Below are positions 51,425 to 60,346 of a stretch of 64,000 nucleotides of DNA, piece after piece; the first letter of the stretch is position 1; every line of letters begins with the position of its first letter. This DNA is from Nonomuraea fuscirosea (lineage in GTDB: Bacteria > Actinomycetota > Actinomycetes > Streptosporangiales > Streptosporangiaceae): positions 270,358 to 334,357 of the forward strand of contig NZ_PVNG01000015.1 in assembly GCF_003001935.1 (NCBI RefSeq), read 5' to 3'. A model generated the notes under the pieces. That model worked only from the letters and a program-made list of their open reading frames with translations, was not told the origin of the DNA and did not search any database. The position numbers and the translations under genes were made by a program.

Positions 51425-51775
51425 GGGTTTCCTTTCCGAAGGGGCTGGACGGACGGAGCCCGGCGTAGCTGGAGCTTCGGGGTGGCCGGAGTCAGAGGGC
51501 CTTAAAGGTGACGAAGGCGCGCGGGGCGGGGCCTTCCAGCGGGTGGCCGACGTTCGCGGGCCCTGACTCCTGGGCCAAGCTCATGAGCGCCTTGGCCATG
51601 GCATTCCGGCAAGTGGGGTGCGGCGCACCGGCATCACGCATGGAGCAGATGCGCCACCTGATCGGCAACCACGGCTTGCCGCCAGAACCTCTGTCCGGCC
51701 AGGCTCGCTACGAAGATCACAACGTACGCCGAATGACGATCCCGGAATCCGTCCATCCGGCTCAGGAGCCGTCTA
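51425..51775. other. Intergenic region, no gene recognised
   Basis: Short coding-like pieces on both strands (minus: ALEGPAPRAFVTFKAL-like ending near 51500; plus: RHLIGNHGLPPEPLSG) but no complete gene or known motif. Confidence 0.4.
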
Positions 51776-52195
51776 TTAGTTTGTCCACTTGGCCTTGCAG
51801 CGGTACTTGCCGTCGAAGAAGGACGCCTCGTAGGTGTACCCCTTCTGCAACGTCATGCCCCGGCTGTAGTGCGTCTGCCCTGAACCCAGGTTGACGTTCA
51901 GCTGGCTCATGCCGACACCGTTCTTCAGCGATTTGAAGGTGCCGGTGCGCCCCTTGGTCATACGGCCCCAGACATAGGTCGTGCCCTTGTATGTGCCTGT
52001 GCGCACCTGGCACTTCAAGCCCACCGGCCCCGACCAGACGGTGTCGGTGTCCCGGGTCTTGACGTTGCTCGCCTTGCTCGGGTCGTCGAGGCCGCTGCCG
52101 GCCTGGGCGCCGGGCGCGTAGACGGTGAGTCCGACCGCCGCGGCGGCCAGGCCGCTCACGACGGCGGTGATCCAGCCGGTACGCCTGCTCATCAT
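51776..52195 (-). CDS. Small secreted protein
   Basis: 139 residues with a signal peptide (WITAVVSGLAAAAVGLTVYA then PGAQA). Mature part: VWSGPVGLKCQVRTGTYKGT, TYVWGRMTKG, ASFFDGKYRCKAKWTN; two cysteines could form a disulphide. The family is unknown; it resembles in size and style the secreted proteins at 56253 and at the right edge. GGGAGAG precedes the ATG. Confidence 0.75.
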   Translation of the reverse strand: MMSRRTGWITAVVSGLAAAAVGLTVYAPGAQAGSGLDDPSKASNVKTRDTDTVWSGPVGLKCQVRTGTYKGTTYVWGRMTKGRTGTFKSLKNGVGMSQLNVNLGSGQTHYSRGMTLQKGYTYEASFFDGKYRCKAKWTN

Positions 52196-52289
52196 TGGTC
52201 TCTCCCAAGAGTCGATTCTCACGGAAAGTCGACCCTAGGGATCGCCGGTATGTCTGCGGTATATCAAGCCTCAGAGCTCGATCGCGTTC

Positions 52290-52600
52290 TTGACATGGTC
52301 GACCGTGCTCTCGGCGCAAGGACCGACATATGCGATTGCCCATTCGGCTACTTGAGGAGCGGGAACTCCTGCGTTGTCTCCGGAGTATGGACGGCGGCGC
52401 TGTCGCCATCATGGCCAGTCAGGTGATGCGAGCGCCAGGAGATCAGCGCCTGCTCCGCGCGGCGATGGCGCTCCAGTAGCCAGTCCGGGTAGTGGGAGCA
52501 CGACTGCAGCTTCGGGATCGCCAGCTCGATCGTGCACCGGGCAGGCGTCACATGTCGACAGGTCTCGCATCGCGGGGTCTTCCATTCATTGGGCTCATGC
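52290..52600 (-). pseudogene. Integrase scrap next to unidentified coding debris
   Basis: 52340-52380 minus reads DNAGVPAPQVAEW, the same words as NAGVPAPQVAEWAGHS in the intact integrase; the next residues (AIAYVGPCAESTVDHV) no longer match. The preceding 200 bases encode CETCRHVTPARCTIELAIPK and LQSCSHYPDWLLERHRRAEQ, which look like protein but are not recognised. Confidence 0.55.
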
Positions 52601-52903
52601 TCAAGGAAGCCCGAATTTCCTCTTGATGGCTACTGCTTCGTCCTCGGTCACTTGGGCTGGCGTACGGCCCAGTGCCGCCTGCAGCTCACCGACGATCCTG
52701 TCTCCTGACATGCGAATTCGGGCTCGGAACTGGGCAAGCTGTTCTCCGAACAGTTTCGCCGTCGGTCCGGTCCACACGGTTCCACTCTGGAACTGACGGT
52801 AGGGCGTTTCCATGCTGTTACTGATTTCCTCGAGCATGGGACCGACTGTGCGCAGGGCCTTGCTCAGGGCCTCGTGGAGAGGGTTGGCAACCATAGCCGC
52901 CAT
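52601..52903 (-). CDS. WXG100-like protein
   Basis: 100 residues, two helices around a W-x-G turn (GTVWTGPTAKLFGEQLAQFR). Size and the WTGP turn fit ESX/type VII secretion substrates or their chaperone-like partners. Followed upstream by a lipoprotein and a large DUF6571-like protein in the same direction, the usual set of ESX-linked cassettes. No EssC/EccC ATPase is in the window. Confidence 0.7.
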   Translation of the reverse strand: MAAMVANPLHEALSKALRTVGPMLEEISNSMETPYRQFQSGTVWTGPTAKLFGEQLAQFRARIRMSGDRIVGELQAALGRTPAQVTEDEAVAIKRKFGLP

Positions 52904-52905
52904 AG

Positions 52906-53550
52906 TTAGTCCTTTTTCTTACGAGGAGCGGTGACGTCAGTTATCAGCTTGGGGGCGATCAGTTTCATCAGAGCGATCACGTCGGCCGCATTGTCGCGCC
53001 CTTCGACGCCCTTGGACAATCCGACGAACAGCTGGGATTTCCCTCTTACCAACACCGCGCCTGCTTGCGTCTTTTCCGTTGTCCCGCCTTGGGTGTAGAA
53101 CCCGATCCCACCTGGGACAATCTCTGGCAGCGGCGTGTTGCCAGCTTCGATTTGGTATCTGACCCAGCGCTCCCCTCCTCGCGGATTCAAGTCGATCTCC
53201 AGCAGCTTCTTTTTCTCGCCAGTTGGTTGGTAGACAGCGCATCCCCCCATGCCCACGCCATCGTCGAAAGCCAAGTTGAAATCTCCGCTCGAGATCGGCT
53301 TGCGGACTCCTGTCATCAGCTCTACAGCGCGAAGAGGAATGTGGTCGCATACATAGGGCGGTGCGGCGACAGTGGGCAGTGACGTCCGGTCGATAGGAGG
53401 TTTCTGGGTGCTAGTACAGCCGACAATCAGCGCTAGTGTCACGCCGAAAGCAGTGGCAGCCTTTATGGTTTTTCTTCGTTTGTGCCCCCTTGATATTTGC
53501 TGAAGCTGCGGTCGTATGCCTTGGATAGTTCGTCCCTTGTTTCCTTCCAT
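52906..53550 (-). CDS. DUF3558-like lipoprotein
   Basis: About 214 residues. Lipobox LALIVGC with Cys45 after a basic stretch (GHKRRKTIKAATAFGVT). Mature part: PPYVCDHIPLRAVELMTGV, GVGMGGCAVYQPTGEK and QLFVGLSKGVEGRDNAADVI, the DUF3558 pattern (two conserved Cys, 'R..A..L.G'). The ATG at 53550 with AAGGGA upstream is the best start, though it overlaps the next gene by 88 bases and gives an unusually long n-region; no good start lies nearer the lipobox. Confidence 0.7.
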   Translation of the reverse strand: MEGNKGRTIQGIRPQLQQISRGHKRRKTIKAATAFGVTLALIVGCTSTQKPPIDRTSLPTVAAPPYVCDHIPLRAVELMTGVRKPISSGDFNLAFDDGVGMGGCAVYQPTGEKKKLLEIDLNPRGGERWVRYQIEAGNTPLPEIVPGGIGFYTQGGTTEKTQAGAVLVRGKSQLFVGLSKGVEGRDNAADVIALMKLIAPKLITDVTAPRKKKD

Positions 53551-55505
53551 ATCGTTCCCTTGTGGTCGTCTAGCAGCCAGTTTTCGTAGTCGGTTAGCTC
53601 GGGATGCTGGACGGCGCCCTCGGGCGTCATCTCCTCCAGCGTCATCAGGGATCCGTCGGGTTTGCGGAAGCTCAAGGAGCCGTGAGCGTCTTTGCCGAAG
53701 AGTCCGTGGTTGAACATGGCCTGGGCGACGAGTTGGGTCGCCAGAAACTCTCCACGAGCTTTCGCCACGTTGGCGTCGTACACCGCTTGGTTCTTGTTGA
53801 CCTCGGTCTTTGCGGCGTCCTCTATCATTCCGGTCCAAGCGCCCACGACTCCGGCTGTGATCGGCCAGCCGCCGGTTTGCGGAATCGCCAGCGCAGTGTT
53901 CACCACCGCCATGAACTCCTTTATCTTCTGCTCTTGGACCTCATCCCTTCTCTGGCCGGTGGCTATCTCAGCCAATCCGGTCGCGTCTGTGATCAGGCCG
54001 AATCCGGCACCGATTTGTTTCGCTGCACCTGTGAAGCTCGCGGAGTCGCCGCTTGCCGCAGTGCGGTTGAGCAACCTGTCCGCCCATGTGGTCTGGGCGG
54101 CCATCAGCGTCGCGACGGTCTTGGGGTCCTCGTTGAATGCGTACTTCATGACCTCGCGTACGCTGTCGGTTGCGAACTCCGCACCCCAGGGATCATGAGG
54201 GTCGCCGTCGGTGCGAACGCCCGTCGGGCGAAGACCTGACCGTGGCGCAGCGTAATTGATATCTGGGATGTACGCAGCAAGGATGAGCGCTGACGTGCTG
54301 GCCGGGACGGCGGATTTGCCCCCCTTGAGAAGGTGATCAGCCTGCACCTTGGCGAAGTTCGAGGCCAGCAGGGCCGATGTGAAACCGCGAGACGGATGTT
54401 GTGCGGAGCCGTTATGGTCCCGGAAGACGGTGGTGGCCGCCTCCACCGCCTTGCCCACCGTTGCCTTGCCGTTCAGCGTGGGACGTTCGGTGAGGAAATG
54501 TTGGAGCGCTGTGGGATCGCCGGCGAAGAAGTCTTGAGCGGCTGCGGGGTTCCGGCTCAGTGCCTCCATCATGTCCACGATCGGGTCGTTATGGAAATCT
54601 CTGAGGGCTGCTCCGCCTTGAGCGGTTGACTTGCGGTCCTGCGTGTCGATCGCTCTGGCCACCTGTAGCAGGAAGGATGAGTCGAATGAGCCGTGCTTTA
54701 TTGCCTTGCTGAGGGCCTGGTGGTCCTGCGGCTTCAGGCCGGAGGTGAACTCCTTACGCCAATTGGCATCCAGCCGAGGACTGGCCGTGCCGAGGACCTT
54801 GCTGAGGGCGACCTGCAGACGTGTCAATGACTTGTCGCCGTTCACCGTCCTGTCCATGACCTCGCGGAACTTGGTAGCTCCCAGCGCGTGCATGAGCGTC
54901 GTGGCGAAGGCGGGATCGTGGATGCGTTTCTCCAACTCGGCAAGAGTCTTTTCGTCGATCTTGCCGGTTTTGGCGGTCTCGGCCAGTTGGGCTGCGGCGG
55001 CGTAGACGTCCGGGTTGCTGGAGGACCGGTTGTAGAGGGACTCGTCGAAGGGGATCATGTCGGGGGAGTCGGCACCCCAGGTCGTGGTCATTGACTGGAT
55101 GGTCTCATTCCGTCGGCGCAGTTCCGGACGTTTGGAGCTGACCCAGTTGCCCATCTCACGCAGTGCCGTCAAGGCCGAGGTGTCGAGGTGGAGTTGGCTC
55201 AGGGCTTGGCGGATCCGTGGCTCGTGTATACCGAGCGCCGTTTCGAGCCTGCCGAGGTCACGCTCGAAGCGGGTCATCTCCGAAGGCGTGATGCCCGAGT
55301 AGTTCCAGTTGGCAGGCTTGGGAGTCTGGGAGGGTCTGGCCGGATCGGGGTCACCGGTTCCGCTTGGTGGCGGTGTGGGCCTGTTCTCGGGGCGGTCCGG
55401 TGTGGGTAACGGCGTGGGGGCCGGCTGTGCCGGGTCCCCAGAAGGCTGGTCGGGCCTGGCCACTGGGGGCGGGGTGGGAAGGGGATCGGGCACTGGCTGA
55501 CTCAT
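53463..55505 (-). CDS. Large DUF6571-like protein of an ESX-type cassette
   Basis: 680 residues. The first 65 are Pro-rich (disordered), followed by an all-alpha body: RFERDLGRLETALGIHEPRI, HGSFDSSFLLQVARAIDTQD, NDPIVDMMEALSRNPAAAQD, DFFAGDPTALQHFLTERP, TAGVVGAWTGMIEDAAKTEV. This arrangement is seen in DUF6571 proteins found with WXG100 genes. No signal peptide; if exported it would use type VII secretion with the 52601 product. Toxin activity is not visible. Confidence 0.7.
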   Translation of the reverse strand: MSQPVPDPLPTPPPVARPDQPSGDPAQPAPTPLPTPDRPENRPTPPPSGTGDPDPARPSQTPKPANWNYSGITPSEMTRFERDLGRLETALGIHEPRIRQALSQLHLDTSALTALREMGNWVSSKRPELRRRNETIQSMTTTWGADSPDMIPFDESLYNRSSSNPDVYAAAAQLAETAKTGKIDEKTLAELEKRIHDPAFATTLMHALGATKFREVMDRTVNGDKSLTRLQVALSKVLGTASPRLDANWRKEFTSGLKPQDHQALSKAIKHGSFDSSFLLQVARAIDTQDRKSTAQGGAALRDFHNDPIVDMMEALSRNPAAAQDFFAGDPTALQHFLTERPTLNGKATVGKAVEAATTVFRDHNGSAQHPSRGFTSALLASNFAKVQADHLLKGGKSAVPASTSALILAAYIPDINYAAPRSGLRPTGVRTDGDPHDPWGAEFATDSVREVMKYAFNEDPKTVATLMAAQTTWADRLLNRTAASGDSASFTGAAKQIGAGFGLITDATGLAEIATGQRRDEVQEQKIKEFMAVVNTALAIPQTGGWPITAGVVGAWTGMIEDAAKTEVNKNQAVYDANVAKARGEFLATQLVAQAMFNHGLFGKDAHGSLSFRKPDGSLMTLEEMTPEGAVQHPELTDYENWLLDDHKGTIWKETRDELSKAYDRSFSKYQGGTNEEKP

Positions 55506-55936
55506 AACGGGTCTCCAGTACGGAACGGCATGAGTACCGCCGAATTATCGCTGATCTCCGTACGCCACGGCAGTGGCCTATAACTTAATAGCATGATCAT
55601 TCCAGGCATGGTCGATGCACCGTTGCCAGGACGTACGGGAAACGTGCCTTTGGGGTTCGCTACCATGGCGACAGATTGTCGAGACAGGCACAGATCTTTG
55701 CCGGTTCCGCCGAAACTGTGGAGCTGCGCAGCAAGGGCCAGTAATCCGACCTTGATTCACTGAAGCTGAGCGTTTCGCTGGCGGGATGTTGGCTCTCAGA
55801 GGGCCGAACTGATCTTAAGAAATGGTAGGAAGCGGAGCGCGTCCTCGGAGATCCTCGCGGGCCTACGGAGGTTGGTCTCGGCCAGATCAGGTAGCCGGAC
55901 GGAGAAAGCCCAAGTCAGCGCGTGATCGCGATGGGA
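55506..55936. other. Intergenic region before the last att copy
   Basis: No gene recognised. The last 40 bases (GCCCAAGTCAGCGCGTGATC) match the DNA before attR at 40861-40889, i.e. an element right end. Confidence 0.5.
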
Positions 55937-55988
55937 CTGTGAAACCGTCGGCTCAGCCTAGCAAGTTCAAACCTCGCACCTGCCACAC
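55937..55988 (+). repeat. Degenerate att copy, rightmost
   Basis: Core with four substitutions and one deletion (CTGTGAAACCG..CCTAGCAAGTTCAAACCTCGC). Both flanks match other att copies: the left side attR at 40890, the right side (ACCAGTTAGAAGAGGCCCGT then the hairpin) the 3622 flank. It may mark the original right border of the hotspot. Confidence 0.85.
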
Positions 55989-56049
55989 CAGTTAGAAGAG
56001 GCCCGTCACCAGGGGAAACGCGGTGATTGGCCTCTCCGTCGCTGTGCGG

Positions 56050-56115
56050 GCCAGGAAAGCGCCCGCCCGACGCCGTGCCGAATTCCTTCAGGTGGTCGCG
56101 TAGGAGAGGCAACAG
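56050..56115 (-). pseudogene. Integrase scrap after the last att copy
   Basis: Minus strand PLLRDHLKEFGTASGGRF matches SNMLIEHLKEFGAGPGGRIF of the intact integrase. Only about 22 residues remain. Confidence 0.6.
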
Positions 56116-56252
56116 CTCGGGCGCATCGGCGCGAGGCGGGTCTCCTCCTGCGCTCGATACTTGGGTTGTCGCCGCTCAGCTGACCGCGATCCGGTGCCGA
56201 GCCTTATTGATGGCGATCGCCGGCACCAGCTGAAAGCCCCAAATTCAGCGGC

Positions 56253-56699
56253 TCAGGTGTACTGGTTGTCTCGGATCGGGCTGATGTCGTAAACCCACTG
56301 GCCTGGTCGGAAGTTGACGGCCACCTGCAGGTAGACCTTCGATATGGACTTGGAGCCGCTGCGGGTGACGTTTCCGAAGTTGGTGCCCTTGTCGCTGCAG
56401 CCGTTGCGGTCCCACTTCCAGGCGCTGTAGCCGGTGGTTCCGTCGGTGTGCTTCCACCAGATCCGGGCTCGCACCGGGAGGTTGTCGCCGGGGCAGATGT
56501 CGCGCACCGTGAAGTTCCGGAAAACGACCTTCTTCCGGTTGACGAAGTCGACGGTTGCTCGGACGGACCCGCCGCCGTGGGCGCCTGCCGGGTTCACGCG
56601 GGCGGTGGACACTCCGTCTTTCGCCTGTGCCGGGCTTGGCACCAGCAGTCCGCTCAATGCTGCGATTCCCAGTACGGCGCCCAGAATGCGGGTCTTCAA
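56253..56699 (-). CDS. Small secreted protein
   Basis: 148 residues; signal LGAVLGIAALSGLLVPSPAQA. Mature part: GGGSVRATVDFVNRKKVVFR, NFTVRDICPGDNLPVRARIW, NGCSDKGTNFGNVTRSG, VYLQVAVNFRPGQWVYDISP; two Cys. Beta-rich, function unknown. Comparable proteins lie at 51776 and 63777. Confidence 0.75.
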   Translation of the reverse strand: MKTRILGAVLGIAALSGLLVPSPAQAKDGVSTARVNPAGAHGGGSVRATVDFVNRKKVVFRNFTVRDICPGDNLPVRARIWWKHTDGTTGYSAWKWDRNGCSDKGTNFGNVTRSGSKSISKVYLQVAVNFRPGQWVYDISPIRDNQYT

Positions 56700-57426
56700 T
56701 TGTCCTCCAGCAAGAGATGGTTCGGTTGGCCTTGGGTTGTGAACTGCGGTACTCCGCGTGGCCGGCGGGGGATGTGCGAGGTGTCGCCTCGAGGCGGATC
56801 GCTACGAGAATGGCGATCGATGGTGCGGGGCCCTGTCTGAGCGTCAGGTTCCGAGGGTGAGCGTCCCTCGTGGGACGGTGTCTCGCCCGCTTGAACGGGC
56901 CGGTAGATGACGTCTTCGAAGGCGGTGACCACCGCACAGGTCGCGCCGTGTCAGGCGCCCGGACGCACGACTCCTTGGCGGGGGCGGCGTAGCCGACGAT
57001 CCCGTCTCCGATATCCCGCTGAAAACTCGCCGCCAAGGCCGGTTGCGCGAGTTTGACGATCACTATCGCGGCAGCGACGCCCGACGGTGACCGTTTGGAG
57101 CGGGTTCATCGTTCTTCCTTCTCTCGCACGGAGATCAGCTGTCCGGAGCGATCCGGACAGCCCGTGGTTCACGGGGATGATCGTTGCACCCGTCGGTAGC
57201 AGCGTGGAATACGACGGGAATACGTCTGGTCGGCCGGCATCGAGAGATGACTTCGGGCGGAACCCCGTTGCCGGCGTGCCTGTCTTTGCGGTGATGCTGA
57301 AGGAGGTGGAGACGACCGTCTTCGGCCAGATGCGCTGGCAACTCGGCTGATGGTCAGACTGCGTCAGCAGGTGGGGCACCTCGGTACCGCTTCGAACCCG
57401 ATCAGCCGGATTCAGGATTAGGACGG
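56700..57426. other. Region with gene remains, no intact gene
   Basis: Minus strand near 56950-57110 looks like a broken small secreted protein: VIVKLAQPALAASFQRDIGD and GIVGYAAPAKESCVRAPDTA, with its start in another frame. CTGTCCGGA-GCGA-TCCGGACAG at 57139-57160 is a perfect 9-base inverted repeat, a terminator or operator. Plus strand 57170-57350 has protein-like composition without a known motif. Confidence 0.45.
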
Positions 57427-57948
57427 CTAGGTTTGGATCGCCCAGGCTTCCTGCGGGAGCCAGTGAGAAGGGTCGTCCATCGCCTCAGCCGGCAGGAACA
57501 CGGGTCGGGTGAGCAAACGGTCGCCTGCCCGCTGCACGCCTACCACCACACCGAGGGACCTTGAGCCCGGCTCGCCGGCGTTCATGTAGGCGAGCTCTTC
57601 GCAGGGATCACGGCTGGCGGCACGCTTTTCCATCCATTGCTCTATCTCCGAGGGAACGCGGCCGACCAGGGCAGTGTCGTCCGCGAAGACCTGCGGTCCT
57701 CGAAGGGCGTCAATCGCAACGGCCTTGAGCTTCTCATCCACGTTGTAGTGAAGCGTCAAGCCGGCCTTCTGGTACCTGGCCATCTCCACCCGGCCGTCTC
57801 GGTACTGCGGGCGTGTCGTGATCCCACCGAGCGCGGCAGTCGCCTCGATGGGATTCATCCCGAAGTGCAGTGGGCCTACGCTCACGAACGGGGTCAGTAT
57901 CCACTGCTGACGCTCGCTCTCGGGCAGCACAGTCCACCATCCGAACAT
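57427..57948 (-). CDS. Hypothetical protein
   Basis: 173 residues, cytosolic: ILTPFVSVGPLHFGMNPIEA, KAGLTLHYNVDEKLKAVAID, QVFADDTALVGRVPSEIEQW, DPCEELAYMNAGEPGSRSLG. The 'FVSVGPLRFGM..EEA..ALG' opening recurs in uncharacterised actinomycete proteins, some of them immunity-like. First 15 residues may not be translated. Confidence 0.65.
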   Translation of the reverse strand: MFGWWTVLPESERQQWILTPFVSVGPLHFGMNPIEATAALGGITTRPQYRDGRVEMARYQKAGLTLHYNVDEKLKAVAIDALRGPQVFADDTALVGRVPSEIEQWMEKRAASRDPCEELAYMNAGEPGSRSLGVVVGVQRAGDRLLTRPVFLPAEAMDDPSHWLPQEAWAIQT

Positions 57949-58084
57949 GGGTATGGAGCCTACGACAGCGCGATCGCGTCGATGGAATCCTTGGATCTGC
58001 TACCGGTAGAAACGCCAGATCACAGGTCCCCCCGCCTCGCGCTTCACAGCGGCAGCAGCGAGATGAAGGGTCAAGCTCTCGCCT

Positions 58085-58564
58085 TTAAGATCCGGCCGCG
58101 CCTTGCCGCACCGATCGGCGGATCGCGCGTACCACTCCGACGCCCCAGACCACGAGCACGGCCAGGCTGACCGTGGCGAGCAGGGTGATCAGGAACCAGT
58201 CCATGGAGCCGGCGCGCGGATAGACGTTGCGTTTATGGCCTACCTCCGTCGCCGCGACGCGATCTCCGACAGCGGCCGGCTCCGCCCCTGGCGCCAGACC
58301 GATGCCACGTCTGACGACCAGGCCGTCATCGGAGACGAAGTTCCCCCGCCAACTGCAAGTACGCCCACTGCAGTCGCGTCCGGTGGCGGTGAAAGTGCCG
58401 GGGGTTCCGGTGTCGAATTGGGCGGTGTACGCGGGGACCACTTCGCGCCAGGCGGCGAGCAGAATGAGCCCGGCGAGCACCGGCACCAGCACCCACCAGA
58501 AAAAGCGCATCGCCCTCTGTTTCCTTCGCTCCGACATCCAATTCAGGCTCGAAGAGCTCATCAC
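58085..58564 (-). CDS. Hypothetical membrane protein
   Basis: 159 residues: helix FWWVLVPVLAGLILLAAW, an outside domain with two cysteines (TGRDCSGRTCSWRGNFVSDD), and helix LITLLATVSLAVLVVWGVGV. Both ends cytosolic. No known family. Confidence 0.7.
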   Translation of the reverse strand: MMSSSSLNWMSERRKQRAMRFFWWVLVPVLAGLILLAAWREVVPAYTAQFDTGTPGTFTATGRDCSGRTCSWRGNFVSDDGLVVRRGIGLAPGAEPAAVGDRVAATEVGHKRNVYPRAGSMDWFLITLLATVSLAVLVVWGVGVVRAIRRSVRQGAAGS

Positions 58565-58705
58565 ACGTTAACGCTGTCCGAGGCAGGGCAACCTCGTCCG
58601 TGCGCCCGGCTCACCTGCCTCGGACAGGTCGGTGGGGCTGATCGATGATTTTTTCGCGCGGTGCTGGTCTGTACGCCGAGTATCGGCTCACGGGAGGCTG
58701 ACGCC

Positions 58706-59269
58706 ATGCGGAAACTGACCTTCGCCATGAACCTGAGCGTGGACGGTTACGTCGCCGCGCCCGGTGGCGACCTCGGCTGGAGCGTACCGAGCGACGAGGT
58801 GTTCCAGTGGTGGTCCGACCGGGTGGGGGCGACCGGTCTGGCGCTGTACGGGCGCAAGTTGTGGGAGGGGATGAGCTCCCACTGGCCGACCGCCGACCAG
58901 CAGCCTGGCGCCAGGCCGGCGACGATCGAGTACGCCCGCCGCTGGCGGGACATGCCGAAGGTGGTGTTCTCCTCGACGGCTCGTACGGTCGACTGGAACA
59001 CCCGGCTGGTCACCGGCGACGCGGTCGCCGAGATCGCCCGGCTGAAGGCCGAGGACGGTGGCCCCATGGACATCGGCGGTGCCACACTCGCCGCGGCGGC
59101 CATGCGGGCGGGGCTGATCGACGAGTACGTGCTCGTCACCGCGCCGGTCCTGGTGGGTAGCGGTACGCCGTTCTTCACGGCCTTGGACAACTGGGTGAAC
59201 CTGACCCTGATGGAGACTCGGACGTTCTCCGACGGCGTCCTTCTGACCAGGTACGAGACCAGGCGCTGA
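58706..59269 (+). CDS. Dihydrofolate reductase/RibD-like protein
   Basis: 187 residues: RKLTFAMNLSVDGYVAAPGG is the family start, LYGRKLWEGMSSHWP the NADPH site, KVVFSSTARTVDWNTRLVTG, and MDIGGATLAAAAMRAGLIDE plus LVTAPVLVGSGTPFF the RibD C-terminal core. A putative NADPH reductase of unknown substrate. ATG at 58706 with GGGAGG nine bases upstream. Confidence 0.9.
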   Translation: MRKLTFAMNLSVDGYVAAPGGDLGWSVPSDEVFQWWSDRVGATGLALYGRKLWEGMSSHWPTADQQPGARPATIEYARRWRDMPKVVFSSTARTVDWNTRLVTGDAVAEIARLKAEDGGPMDIGGATLAAAAMRAGLIDEYVLVTAPVLVGSGTPFFTALDNWVNLTLMETRTFSDGVLLTRYETRR

Positions 59270-59383
59270 ATACGCGGCCATGATCCGTTCCATCTCCGTA
59301 CCCCGGGAGAGGGCCTCTGGAAGCGGCTCGCAATAAGTCGATGCGGCGGCAGGAGAGGTCGTCCAGGACTCTGGTGCGCACGT

Positions 59384-59626
59384 TCACGCCGATCGCAGTC
59401 GTTCCTCTATCCACTGGTGACCGGCATCCCAGCTCGCGAACTCCGCCAGGTGCTCTCCGCTCCGGGCGTCGAAGACGTGATAGCGACGCCTGCCCTCCTT
59501 GCCGGTGCGGATCAGGTCATAAGTGCCCTCGTGGGAGCGGTACCAGATGCACTCCCGGCCGTCTGCGCGTCGTGAGGTAGGCGATGTGTACGTGTACGCG
59601 TACTCACTAACCGTTCGATCCGACAT
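59384..59626 (-). CDS. Hypothetical small protein
   Basis: About 80 residues: SEYAYTYTSPTSRRADGREC, IWYRSHEGTYDLIRTGKEGR, YHVFDARSGEHLAEFASWDA, GHQWIEERL. Compact beta-rich protein of unknown family. Start may be the ATG at 59626, 59638 or 59677. Divergent from the response regulator. Confidence 0.6.
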   Translation of the reverse strand: MSDRTVSEYAYTYTSPTSRRADGRECIWYRSHEGTYDLIRTGKEGRRRYHVFDARSGEHLAEFASWDAGHQWIEERLRSA

Positions 59627-59740
59627 GGGCTGGATCATAGCTCCGCGCCCTGGCGTGAAGCTTTCATGATCCATCATGAAGATTTCACGAGATGGTAGAA
59701 ATGGCCGGAAACGGGGTCGGTCGGGGAGTGGGAGCGCTGG

Positions 59741-60346
59741 ATGATCCGGGTTCTGCTGGCCGAGGACATGCACATGGTCCGCGGCGCCCTGGTCGCGTTG
59801 CTTCAGCTCGAACCGGACATCGAGGTGGTCGCGGAGGCCGGTGCCGGGGACGAGATCGTGCCGCTGGCGCTGGAGCACGTCCCGGACGTGGCTGTGATCG
59901 ACGTCGAACTGCCGGGCATGGACGGGCTCACCGCCACGGCCGAGTTGCGCAGGAGGCTGCCCCGGTGCCGGGTGCTGATCGTGACCAGTTTCGGCCGGCC
60001 GGCGAGTGTGCGCAGGGCGTTCGCGGCGCAGGCGTCCGGGTTCGTGGTCAAGGACGCCCCGCCTGAGCAGCTCGCCGACGCGATCAGGAAGGTCGCCGCG
60101 GGTGAGCGGGTGGTCGATCCGCAGCTGGCCGTGGCCGCGCTGGAGGTGGTGGAGAGCCCGCTCAAGCCGCGTGAGCTGGAGGTGCTGCGCAGGTTCGCCG
60201 AGGGGGAGGACGTGGCTCAGATCGCCGGGGCGCTGTTCCTGTCGCCGGGCACCGTACGCAATTACCTCACCGCGATCGTGGCCACGCTCAACGCCCGCAA
60301 CCGGCTGCATGCCGTACGGATCGCTCAGGAATCCGGTTGGCTCTGA
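59741..60346 (+). CDS. LuxR/NarL-family response regulator
   Basis: 201 residues. Receiver domain: acidic pocket Glu8-Asp9, phospho-acceptor Asp54 (VAVIDVELPGMDG), LIVTSFG and FVVKDAPPEQLADAIRKVAA. The LuxR HTH is SPLKPRELEVLRRFAEGEDV with LFLSPGTVRNYLTAIVATLN. Partner of the kinase downstream, overlapping it by 10 bases. Lies upstream of a multicopper oxidase, so envelope or copper stress is a possible signal, by position only. Confidence 0.93.
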   Translation: MIRVLLAEDMHMVRGALVALLQLEPDIEVVAEAGAGDEIVPLALEHVPDVAVIDVELPGMDGLTATAELRRRLPRCRVLIVTSFGRPASVRRAFAAQASGFVVKDAPPEQLADAIRKVAAGERVVDPQLAVAALEVVESPLKPRELEVLRRFAEGEDVAQIAGALFLSPGTVRNYLTAIVATLNARNRLHAVRIAQESGWL

